From: Diogma glabrata
Lineage: Eukaryota > Arthropoda > Insecta > Diptera > Cylindrotomidae
Direction of reading: 5' to 3'
DNA: 64,000 nucleotides
NCBI GenBank assembly: GCA_963693315.1
Contig: OY856188.1
Coordinates: 243,429,426 to 243,493,425, forward strand
A model generated the notes under the pieces. That model had not been told where the DNA came from and did no database searches. It was given only the letters and a program-made list of their open reading frames with translations. Positions 1 through 12,200 of the stretch are shown here, piece after piece. Within the stretch, counting starts at the first letter, position 1, and each line of letters opens with the position of its first letter. Made by a program: the position numbers and the translations under genes.

Positions 1-380
1 GCACTGGCGATATAAATAATACGCCTAACTAATACGAGATAAATAATACGGCACTGATGAGCTGATGTATTACGCCTAACAAGATATTGATGAATGATGT
101 AATAATTAATACGTCTAACAAGGAAATGATGTCTAATGTATTGGCTGGTACCGCTACAGGTGCATGGTTTCTTACCTAATCCAAACAATCCAAACAATTC
201 TTCTATGCTCCAGACAATACATAAAAGATACACAGCTATAACTATAAAAGGTACAAAGTATGTTCAGCTATAACAGTACAGTATACACAGCTATAACTAT
301 AAAAGGTACATAGGTACAAAGCTATAACTATAAAAGGTACATAGGTACAAAGCTATAACTATAAAAGGTACAAAGCTAAA
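1..380. repeat. Simple tandem repeats at the left edge
   Basis: Positions 1-125 contain irregular repeats of TAATACG(C/T)CTAAC-like words. Positions 230-376 hold an array with a period of 31 bp built on GCTATAACTATAAAAGGTAC; the word GGTACATAGGTAC recurs at 305 and 336. There is no open frame of note. This is probably minisatellite inside an intron or the 3' part of the receptor gene that continues to the left. Confidence 0.7.
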
Positions 381-599
381 TAATCCTTACCAGTCTGAGG
401 TTCTAGCAATAAGATTTATTTTCTAATAATTTTCTCCAAACTCTGCTCTAAAAATCACATCAAACACATGTCAATATTATATTGACTAAAATTATTGATT
501 AATATCAATAATCTAACTTAATAAATGATAATTTTAATATTATTATTTTTATTTTTAGGATCACCGGTCAGGCGTGAACACTGACGTTTATCCAAGACA

Positions 600-2600
600 A
601 CCTCCACAACTGTTAAGGAGCGACTTCTGCACTTCTACTAAAATTTGCAAAAGATGAGTTAGATTTTGTCTTGATACTAGAACCATGGGTCTCCTTTGTT
701 CGGCTACCCAAGGCTCGAAACTACAAACGGTTATTTATGAAAAATGTTGATAAATTCGTGCCTGTAGTTTAGATGAACTCAAACAAAAGGTGATTATATT
801 TACAGGCCATAGCGATGCAGAAACATCGATGCATCCTGAACTTTATCTGGATTATCTGGGCGTACTTAACATATGACTGGATTATAATCTTTGATGGGGT
901 AATATGGTTGCACATACTCATAAGAAAACAATGGGAACTATCCTTGGGTGTGATTCAAAGGCACACCATACGATCTGAACTATTACTAACCATAATGTAC
1001 ACTGCTTGATTTTATTCTGAACACAAGTTTGTCTATTTGTAATATAGGGAATAAACTATCCTTTATAATCTGTAACATACCACATTTCATGTCAAACAGA
1101 GTAAAAAGTTTCTGATCATCGGGTCTTCTAAAAATCCTAGCTTTAGAAACAGGGAACGGACAAACTGGAAGATCTTTTGAAATATTCTGGGTGATTCGCT
1201 CGAAGTGAAAATCATATCTGCCATGGTAGACGAAATCCAGGTAACTCAAAATAAGTGCAAGAAATTCTTTAGGAATTCAAACAGAACTTGGCTTGTATCG
1301 AACCAAATAATCCTATAGGGCAGTCCTTAAAACTTATATATGTTGAAAACTGTAATGAAATACAGATATCATTTGAAGTATCAAGACTTCGCCAAATATT
1401 ATCAACAAGTCCCATCAACAAACAGATGGTCCGTGGACCACTTTCTGAACGCAGTCATTATAACATATGAGACACCTATTAAAACTTTGAAAATTGTCAA
1501 AACTTTGTTGTCCTTGTTAGAACTTTGTCAATCAAATCATTACACAAGTCTTGTGTGATGGCAAAAACTTAAAGCACTTCAAGTCTGCACTACTGGATCA
1601 GGTCATGCTTAAAAATGACCAAAACAAACGCAATTTTTTTTATCTAAGGTGGGCAGACGGTTTCATTTTCCCCAAGACCTGAGACTTAGAAATCTGGCTT
1701 CATATATCCTAAAAACGCTGGCAATATTAATGGAATACTTTTTGAAATGTTTAATTCAACATACGAGGTTGTGAGTATCTCAATCCCCCCACCTGCAAGG
1801 GCGAATCTGTGGAAACAGCACTGCAAGTACCATCACCCCTTCTTTGGAACTTGGGAATAAATGATTTGTAGCTAAACCTAGAAAGACTAGGCTCTAGGGT
1901 CACCACTTATGTGGCTGATATTACTATTTGCGTCTTCAATAAATATTCTGGTAGACTAAGTGATTTAACGCAAGATACTTTGTCTATTCTCTCTAAATGA
2001 ATCGATAGCTGTAGACTTGTTGTCAATCCACAACATCAGAATTGGCTCTTTTCTCTAAAAAACGCAAACAACTTTCTGCTTTGTGTCACTAAGCATGGCG
2101 GTTTTACATACCGCTTGCTTCATGCGAACTGAAATTTAAAAAAAAACCGCATACGCGCATTGTTTTAAGGAAGTCAGGGGGGGCAACGCATATGAGATTG
2201 CCAGACAGATATGGATTGTAAGGAACCGTTCCATAACTAATTGAAGTGATATCCATAAATCGCAGAGATATCAGTCTGGTTGTGGGTCTCACTACTAGAC
2301 GCTGACTTATTGGAAATCAAGTGAACAGAACTGAATGTTTTTTCTAATGATTACTGTCACAGCTGTAATGATGAAGAAAGCAGGAAGCTACCTTTTCCAC
2401 CTTTTCCTCATGTCCTAGTCTGACTCACTCAAATTTATGGATTGGTTCGGATGGTAAGGAAATCTTGAGCAGCAAAATTCCTTTCGTGGGATGTCTACGG
2501 ACAGCTTGTGTTTATGTCTCGTTCTGAGGATGGATACCTTGATCTATTTCATCTCTTTTCTAGGTTTTTGAGAGTTCATAGCTATCTTGGTTCTTTTCAT
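600..2600 (+). pseudogene. R1/I-type LINE remnant (endonuclease and reverse transcriptase)
   Basis: This is a heavily decayed non-LTR retrotransposon on the plus strand, readable only by joining three frames. Around 640-720 lies an endonuclease start (ELDFVLILEPWVSF-like). Around 945-975 is the GCDSKAHHTI motif, which in R1-type endonucleases reads GCDxNAHH. SDHR, the catalytic end of the endonuclease, follows at about 1112. Around 1830-2070 is the RT palm (SPLLWNL, INDL, NLERLG, then DITICVFNKYSGRLSDLTQDTLSILS). The YADD-type active site is degraded to a YVADI-like reading, and stops and frameshifts are frequent, so it cannot encode enzyme. The orientation is opposite to the receptor gene. 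The family assignment is from motif order; the exact ends are not determined. Confidence 0.75.
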
Positions 2601-3074
2601 ATCTAAATAAGTTTTTTTCCGTTTTACATTGAACTATATATTTATAAAAAATTAGGATGAACTAGAATTTCTTTAATTGACTCACATGCTTAAGCTTTTT
2701 AGGATTTCTCAATTGTGAACCTGAAATACATTACAACTAGTGCAGGCCATATACTGCAGGGAATTGGCAATGAAATTTTTTAAGAACAAACAAACAATCC
2801 ACTATTTAGGAGACAAACCTCTAAGTAGTCCTTTTTTTACATCAGTTCAAAGATAACTGTTCCCATTTATGCTACTTGAACATGTCTTGGTTTGTTATAT
2901 TTTTCACTAAATTAAAAAAAAGTTTTGGTTAATTTAATAAAAACTTAACGCAACAAAATATTTGATTTTTCTCTTTTGAAACGATGTGACCACGGCAATT
3001 TCAATTAATTTCACAGAAACTCTTTCAACTTATTTGTATAATATTTTTAGCATTAAATAATATAATTTTCATAC
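2601..3074. other. Intron 7 of the receptor gene, no further exon seen
   Basis: This is AT-rich sequence directly downstream (minus strand) of receptor exon 7. I looked for the next expected coding segment, the end of the S1 lobe and the first membrane segment, on the minus strand here and down to position 1. I saw no open block with splice borders and that character, so the rest of the gene is inferred to lie beyond the window. Confidence 0.5.
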
Positions 3075-3264
3075 CCTATCCAAAAGTTGTTTTACAAGTC
3101 CATCCCATTGATTTGTTTCTTTATCACGTGAACCATATTTTCCATCAGGAGCCAATTCAAACCGATAATGAAACTGCAAAATTTTAGAAATCCCATCAAT
3201 TAAATCCATAGAATATCCTTCATATCTAGCATTTCCTTCCAAAGTTTCACCTTCTTGTGGCTTA
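3075..3264 (-). CDS. Receptor exon 7: start of ligand-binding S1 lobe
   Basis: Acceptor CGTTCAG and donor GTATGA bound 190 bases. The encoded GNARYEGYSMDLIDGISKIL and ELAPDGKYG, followed by WDGLVKQLLDR, is the glutamate-binding S1 sequence (family G(N)xRYEGYCxDL, xxDGxYG, WxGMVxxLL). This is the last visible exon; the residues that bind the ligand alpha-amino and alpha-carboxyl groups would be in the next one. Confidence 0.9.
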
Positions 3265-6200
3265 CTGAACGTAATGAAATTTTGTTTTCAGAATATTGTA
3301 AAAATTATTTATATTAACATTAAAATTCTTCATACCGTTTCATCAAAAATGGTGCACCAAGTCTGGAAGATACAATCATCAGTCTATTTTGCAATGATTC
3401 TATTATGATTGAATCAACGTCTTCGTTTGATCGTAAATATGTTATTCCGACGTCTGGCAGCCATGCACCAATTTTCTTAAAAACTCCTTTTGATAGTTCA
3501 ACAATTTCAAACTCAAAATGTGAACGATGCCCAGAAGGATCGAACAAAATACCGCCAGTAATTCCGGTCATAGGTTTCTAAAAAAATAAAATCATAATCA
3601 TCTCTTTACATCAATTTGAATCCTCCTACCTTTGTGTTATATCTTCCTTTTATATATTCCATTATTTTTGATCCGATCTCCCATTCTGATGGTTCTTTAC
3701 AGTCTAACTGTTTTACTTCTACTTCTTCTGATTCCATTATTTCTTTAAGAGCTTCAACAAAAACGTTAACTGCATCGTAAAGTAGGATAGATTCAGTCTA
3801 AATGATTACAAAATTAAATTTTATTGGTTATTATACATAATAAATACTTGAGTTATACCATAATCTGGTGTTGCGTTATTGAATAATCAGCATCATTTTT
3901 TTTTTGCAATTCTTCCATTCCAGAGGCAAGCTCTTGAATTGCATCATCTTCAGAATTAAAAAGTCTTAATGTTGTGACATTTGCTCGCGCAAACTTAATT
4001 TCTTCGAAGTCTATTATATGAGAATTGAATGACGTTATTATATAACTTTGATATTCTTCCATCATTTTAACTGCTTGAGCCTGAGTGAAAATATCTACAA
4101 GCTTATAAGGATCACAATCCAAAATAATACGCCCCACTTGTGATTTTTCAATATCTTTAAAAAGTGGACGATAATCACCATCGGTTGGAAGTTGTCGTAC
4201 TGATACCGGTTCGTTATTTGGTGAGCGTATTTGTAGAACATCTTTTAATCTCATTAAACTTTCATCGGTTTCGTAAATAATAGTATAGCTTTTCCAAGAG
4301 TAATCGACAATGACATCGGCAAGTGACTGCGCCATTAAATTACTGTCTGGGTATATATTAAGAGTCATAATTTTTTCTTGTTCACTGATTCGAGATGATA
4401 TTGATTCTGGTGTCCAATGCGTAACAAAGTGCGGAATATGGAGCACGGCACATATAGATTCAGAAATTCCTGTCAAATATGGATAAAATAAAATTAACGT
4501 GATTTTATCTCAATCAAAAGGATACGAAATTTTTGAAGTTTGGTACAATGATGCATTAGATTTCATTTAAGAGCTACTGGTGGCAATATTTATAAAATAA
4601 GGTTGGTAATAATTCAACGATGTTGTAGCAAATAAAAGTTTCATTTGAAATTCAGGAGCCACTCGAAATTGGGCGCAGAAGGCTTTACATGGTATTTGTT
4701 TGAGCAATTCAAATTGCGAATATACACTACACATCCGTACGCTCGCTCCGATGCGTAGCCGAAACCATGAAGTTCGATGGTATTATTATTAGAGACTTCC
4801 ATTAAGCGAGGAATGGTTATTCGTTTTAAGTTGCGCAGTTAATTTTTAAAATCATTGCAACGTACAACAACATCATCTTGTAAATTATCATCCCAAGTCA
4901 ATCCTTACTGTAGCCAGATTGCTTGCATTAATAACTTCGCCTTTACAATGATTGGTGTACATCTGACAGCTTGCTTTGCTTGGTATCATATGAATTCGTA
5001 GTTAGATTATCCAATTCTGATGCAAAACAATCCGAGTCTGTATTCCAATTTAAACCTAATACTAATGCGACTGAAGAACTACCTAGGTTGGTCACTTGAC
5101 GCCAATTGTTTCATGTTTGAAGAGAACTTTCTCAATTCCAAACCTCCGAGTTTAAGTGGTGCAATTAAATCAACCTTTAGTTGGAGGACAGCTATTGGAC
5201 AGCTATCTGTTGCAGAGTACGTGTGGGCAGAAAGGGAGTACCGTGTGTCACTGTACGGAGTTTATATATTTGGTGTTCATCAGACGCTTGATAACGCCAA
5301 AACAAACGTTGAAAATCTTGTTGACTTCCTCTAACCATAACTTGTCTATACATCTTCGTAATGTCATCGGAAAAGGCGATAGAATGCATCCGAAATCGAA
5401 CTAATAGTGAAAACCGATTTTTCTGAATTATGGGACCAACCATTAAATAGTCATTCAATAATAATTTGGATGACGTTTTTGAGCATTGAACACAACTCTC
5501 AGCTTAGTCGTGACACTCTGCTCCTTGATTACATAATGATGAAAGGGATAGAAGCTGCGACCGTTGATTGATGCATCCGTGGGGAACGTATGCCGTAGGG
5601 TTATGTATTCTTGCACAAAATCTCAGTATTTTTGATATATCTCTTCTTTTCCAACAAGCATTTTTCTCCAAATTGATAAATTTACGTTGAGCGCTAAAGT
5701 ACAAATTCTATAGGTAACGCAACCTTATAACGTTCATCATCAAATAGCTTAACATTTAAAGCATAATGCTCTTTATTTAATGTTTCCTCCTGTGACCAAA
5801 GAGTTTTACTGAAAAACTTCTCCAATTCCCAAAACTGTTTAACTCGATACTCGAATGATTGGATGCTGCAAAGTACGGTGTGTGATTTTGTTGATAGACA
5901 ATGAGATAACTTAGATAGTGCTTTACCGCTGATAACATAGCCTATCTCGGAGTTATATAGGGGTGGTAGTTCATCACAAATTTGAATTAACGAACCCTTA
6001 AATAATAAATGATACACTTTAGCTACCAATAATAGGTCAATACGGTTGGGAAGGATAAAATCTGCTAACTTGATGTTAATTGGAAGTAGCTCTGTTAGAA
6101 AATCAGTTTTAATGGATGGCAAGTTATTTGTTATTTTGGCCATGACATAGAACTTCAAGTCAATAGAATTTGATATCCTTGACGAGATAGTAATGTTTGT

Positions 6201-9200
6201 CTTATAGGTAATAAACGTATCTAAGACTATAATCGCTGATATTCTCTTTGATGTCCGATGTTTTATAGCCTTTAAAATATTACATATGTCTGTGGTGACG
6301 AAATTGCGTGTTTGTTCCGATTTATAGTGAAAAATGACGATTATACAGAGCCAGTCGTTTCAATTTGAGCTTCGTTTGATTGCTCTTCATGGTTATTTGA
6401 TCGTTGTACTGACGGTCCTCGCCTACCGTTAAATCCAAAGTGCAATAGTTAATGATGTTTAAGTAAGCATCTAGAACATGGAGGATGATTACATTCTTTC
6501 TTCTTCTTCGTCACTTGGTAGATAGTTTAATAAACAATTTCCACAAAGTCGTTCACTTTTTATGAAATGAAACTGCATTTTTGGGCTCAATTGATTGCTC
6601 GTGAACGTAGCACGAATTTAACGAGTGGTTTCCTGCACAATACGTACATTTGTCAGTTTATGATGGTGGTAGTGGAATGAAAGAGGCACTCAAGACTGTT
6701 CGAATGTGTTCATTATATAAGATAGTTTTGGAAATGATGCATGTCTTCGTCCCCAACATTCAAAATTCAGATGCGAGTGCTTCGTAGTTCAAGAAACTCA
6801 GTAAATGACAGGATTGAATTCAAAAATGCTCGTTTAACAATGTGGATTTTGGATGCATTATCCAATTTCTGAGTCAGATAATGTACCAATAGGAAATTCC
6901 AACTATCAACATCCACATTCAATGCCTTCAATGCATTGAAGTGTTTTGAGACGCTATCAATAAAATGCTGTGTGTTTTTGGCTGAGTTTTCCTTTAGAGA
7001 TATTAACCATACAACTCTCGAGTATGGAATTGCATGAGAACGACTTCGTTGTTGTATTTATTGTTCAAGACTATCCAGGTCAACTCATAATTGGAAGCGG
7101 TTACAAGCGGTAAGAAGTTGACTGTGATCTCGATAGGTTTTGTGAATTAGATCCACAACCACGTCCTTAAAAAGAAGCCAATATATTTCTGAACCACTAG
7201 AGGTTGCTAAGTTATTTTCCTGCAATTTGATCCTTATCGACATTCTACTACTGGTATTACTTCGGTCTGAAAGACCTAAGTATTACATTCATGAGCTCAA
7301 AGTGAAATTCTTACCCCCCCCCCCTTTTTTGGCATTTCTCGACGTTTTAGGACCTACTGATTCTAAAAAATCAGAAAAAAAATATGTGTCTGTCTGCCGG
7401 CCGGCCGGCCGGCCGCCGTCATTACCTACGCTGCAGGGAAAGCCACTGGAGGGATTTCAAAAACTTTTTTTTCTCAAAATAGGTATACTCAAGGGACAAG
7501 TTCGAAAGGACGCTGTGTTCGATAACTGTACCGGAAGTGTTTCAAAAAAATCATTATGTGTGTCAAAAATAGCAAATGATCATATTTTTGGCTTAAAAAC
7601 GTCCATTTTAAGTGATTACGAGTAGGAACATTAAATTTGGAGAAATCTTGATGGTAGGGATTGGTATGTGAGATCCAAAACTAGATTATTGCATTATAAG
7701 TTTGTCAAAAAAATGTTGTCAAGTGTGTCAAAGGAATGATTTTTTTTGATTTTTTTACCCAATTTTTTGAAAAAAATAAAATTGTTTGTTTGAAATGAAA
7801 TTTTATTATTATTATAGAGAATTATGGCATTATAAGTTTGTCAAAAAAATAATGTCAAGTGTGTCAAAAAATGATTTCATTTATTTTTTTAGAAAATTTT
7901 TTGGGAAAAAAAATGTAGTTGTTTTTATGACGTATATGTAATTAAAAATGAAATTGGACATGGACATTTTTGAATTTGTTATAGTTTTTGAAATATTTTT
8001 GGAATTTTGAAAAAGTTTGTATTTTTGATTTTGTAATAATTTTTGCAATATTTTTAGAATTTCGGAAAAAGTTTTAATATTTGATTTTGTAAGAATTTTT
8101 GGAATATTTTTAGAATTTTTAAAAATTTTAAATTTTTGATTTTATTTTATAATTTTTGGAATTTGGAAAAAATTTTCAATTTTTGATTTTGTTATAATTT
8201 TTGCAATATTTTTAGAATTTTGGAAAAAGTTTGAATTTGTAAGAAATTTTGGAATACTTTAGGAATTTAGAAAAAGTTTAAATATTTGATTTTAGTCGAA
8301 TTTTTGGGATATTTTTGGAATTTTGAAAAAGTTTGATTTTATTTAATTTAACAATATTTTTGGAATTTTGATTATAATTTTCCAGCAACGTATTGATGTT
8401 TCGTGAGAGTTTTGTAATAAATTTCTAAACAGAGATAAAATATACTTGTACTTCAACAAAGAGTTATGTTTGATATACATCGCTGCCCAAAATGAAAAAC
8501 CATGTCCTCATAAAAGTTTTTTGCCGAAAACTATATCAAAATCCTTAACCCAGACTGAAGTCTTGATATCTCAGAGCTGTGAGATTTCAGCCCCTCCGTA
8601 TATTTGTAATGAAACAATGAAACGATGCGTTATAAATAGTGGATGTCATCAATGCCTCCTCTGTTTTCTTAATATCATGGATCTCATTTTGAAGCACGAT
8701 ATTCAACCTTCCGTAGTTATTCTCAAATTGGACTCGGTCTCCAAGAATATTATCACTATCATCAATTGATTTCAACTTATTTTGGACCATATCAACTTAT
8801 TTTGGACTTAGTATGCGCCAACTGCATGCGATGTAGCAATGATTCGAGCTCTCCGATTGTGTTTGAATTCGCGGTTTGGATTTTAAAGGTTGTCATTTGT
8901 AGTTGTAGTCCCTGGGCCCATCCCGATTTCATGTGATGGTTACCATATATATTATACTTCGTGAGGCGCCTGTTCTTGACCAGTCCAAGAACTTTTGTTT
9001 TTTTTACAAAAAATATTAGCAAGACGTTATAGTTGTTTTTCTACTCCTATCACAGTAAATTATAAATTACATTACACTATCCATGACATGGAAATTGATC
9101 ATTTCAAATAGCGTGCGGTAAGTAAAAAAAAGCGTGCGGTAATGGATTTTCATATATATATTAACACCTGCTTTTAATAAAAAGAAAAATTTTTATTTTA

Positions 9201-12200
9201 AGAAAAATTTGATATTTAAAAATTAAATATTTCAATTCATTTTGATACAGAATAATGCAAAGCCTACCACAATTTGTAAACAATTTGCATTTAATTTATA
9301 ATTAGTAGCTCATTTTTTCAAGTAATTATATGTGTTTGGGCATTAAAACAAAGTCGTAGAAAAAGTATATAATAAATCTCGAGTTGTAAAGCATTTTCCA
9401 TGCTCGTGAAGATACTGCACTCGACGCTACGCGTCTCGTGCGCAAAATTTTCCCTCGCATGTAAAATGCTATTTACAACTCTAGATATGTAATATACTAT
9501 TACATATCGAGGCCTGAAAGTAGAAGATTACGCTTGCGGTTCATATTGAAGCCCGACGCAAAGCGAGGGCTTTTATTGCACCAAGGGCGTAAGTGTATGT
9601 ACAACGTTTTACGCACAACTGAACAATTTCATTGTAGTATAAATCAATTTTTAAATTTTTTGAACTCGCTGGACATTTTCAAAATTATACTAAACATGCC
9701 ATGATTTTCTCTCTTCATACAATAATTTATGTTACGCACAAACGAATCGTAAAACACATTTTACATCCTAGTTATCGTGGCTGAAAGTTGAACTTTACAT
9801 CCGTAAAATAAAATCCCGTTGCTATATGAAATATTAATATATTTTTCTACTTTACCGCCCGTAAAATAATCGCCCGTAATATGTTCATACAATTAGAACA
9901 AACAAATAAATTATTGTATGAAGTTTATAGAGAAAATCATGGCATGTTTAGCATAATTTTCAAAATGTATAGAGAGTTTGAAAAATTTAAAAATGGATTT
10001 ATTCTACAATTAAGTTGTGCAGTTGTGCGTAAAACGTTGTACATACACTCAGGCTGAAAGGAAGATTACGCCCTTGGTTCAATAAAAGCCCTCGCTTCGC
10101 GTCGGGCTTCAATATAAACCGCTGGCGTAATCTTCTACTTTCAGCCCTCGAATTTCATATAGCAACGTGATTTTATTTTACGGATGTAAAGTTCAACTTT
10201 TAGCCACGATAACTAGGATGTAAAATGTGTTTTACGATTTGTTTGTGCGTAAAAATAATTACAAATGGTTTTCATAGAAACACAAACGTTTAATAGGTCA
10301 CGATGCAAATATTGCTGTTGTAACTAAAAGTAAAAATTCATACCAAATCGTTTGATTGTACCAGAATCTGATCACTATTTCTGTTAAAATAACAAAGAAG
10401 CACCTTAATTTAAACGTCATTTCCCATACGACCTTCACCTTATAAGAATGTAAACACACAAGAAAAAACTTGTTCTGAAACCATTTTTTTACCCAAAACT
10501 CCAGAGATACTACACAAAACCTTGCGCACTATTTTTAAAATAATAACAAAAAATCAATCAAAAAAAATATTTAAATACCACTAATTGGAATCATATTCGG
10601 TCCAAATAGAGCTGCAATTCCAGATGACGCCAACTCGCATACTGTAAAATATTGAAAACAAAAATTTAATTAAATTTTTTGAAAGAAATCCAAAATTATT
10701 ATTCAATTAATCAATTATGTATTTTAATTTAATTTGCATGAATTACAACAATTCAGAATAAATTATATAATCTTTACGTTTTATATTTGCATGTTGGTAT
10801 CTTGAGTAGAAACAAACATTAAATGGAATCAATTCTACACTTGAAGTTGTATATATCAGTTAATCAGTAGCAGTAATCAGTTAACTAATTCATAAATTAA
10901 TCAATTTTAGTTTATTTAAAAACGAAAACATATATTTTTATTCTAATCAGCTTCCCTTGTATAAAACCAGAAACTATCAAAGTTAATCGATAATCATTTT
11001 CAAATTTTATTATCCATTCCAAACCAAATATTGATGGTTATTTGCCATTTTATCTTTTAAATAAAAATCGTATATAAAATTAATAATTATAGAATTACAA
11101 AATAAAAGCTTAATTGAAGCGAGCGTAATTGAATTCATTCAAGTTATGAACTTAACTACAATTTGTCAATTTAGGATATTAATAGTATATAACATACCTA
11201 GAGCTGTAAATAGCATTTTACATGCGAGGGAAAATATTGCGCACGAGACGCGGAGCGGCGAGAGCAGTACCTTCACGAGCATGGAAAATGGTTTGCAGCT
11301 CGAGTTTTGTTATATACTTTTTCTACGAATTTGTTATAATGCACAATCGTGTATAATTACTTGAAAAAATGAACTAATAATTATAAATTGAATGCAAACA
11401 GTTTACAAATTGTTGTAGGCTTTGGATTATTCTGTGTCAAAATGAATTGGAATATTTAACATATGGAGAGGCTGAAATCTCAAGCTCTGATATATCAAAA
11501 TTCAAGACTACGGTCTGGGTTAAGGATTTTGATATAGTTTTCAGCAAAAAACTTTTATGAAGACATTGTTTTTAGTTTTGGGCAGCGATGTATATCAAAC
11601 ATAACTCTTTTTTAAAGTACAAGTATTTTTTTATCTCTGTTTAGAAATTTATTACAAAACTAACACGAAACATCAATACGTTGCCGGAAAATTATATCAG
11701 ATCATAAATCAACAAAATTTAGTGAAAAGATGATACGCTCAGCAAACTACTCAAAAACCTCTCCATTTAGTGTTTCGAGAAAATATTACAAAATCACAAA
11801 TTCATATTTCTTTCAAAATTCCAAAAATATTCTAAAAATGAAATAAAATCAAAGTTTTTCCAATATTCTAAAAATGTTCCAAAAATTGTTACAAAATCAA
11901 AGATTAAAATTTTTTCACAACTCTAAAAATATTGCAAAAATTATAACAAAATCAAAAATTGAAACTTTTTCCAGAATTCTAAGAATATTGCAAAAATTAT
12001 AATAAAATCAAAAATACAACTTTTTTCAAAATTCCAAAAATATTTCAAAAACTACAACAAATTCTAAAATTTCCATGTCTAATTTCATGTTCAATTACAT
12101 TTACGTCAAAACAAAATTTTTTCCAAAAAATTGGCTAAAAATATAAATGAAATCATTTTTTCACACACTTGACATTATTTTTTTGACAAATTTATAATGC

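Noticed and set aside
2104..2292. Minus-strand open frame of 62 codons as a receptor exon
   Set aside because: No receptor motif or splice border; it is antisense to the LINE reverse transcriptase remnant.
5020..5334. Plus-strand open frame of 104 codons
   Set aside because: It lies antisense to the BEL/Pao reverse transcriptase remnant, whose minus-strand motifs explain the region.
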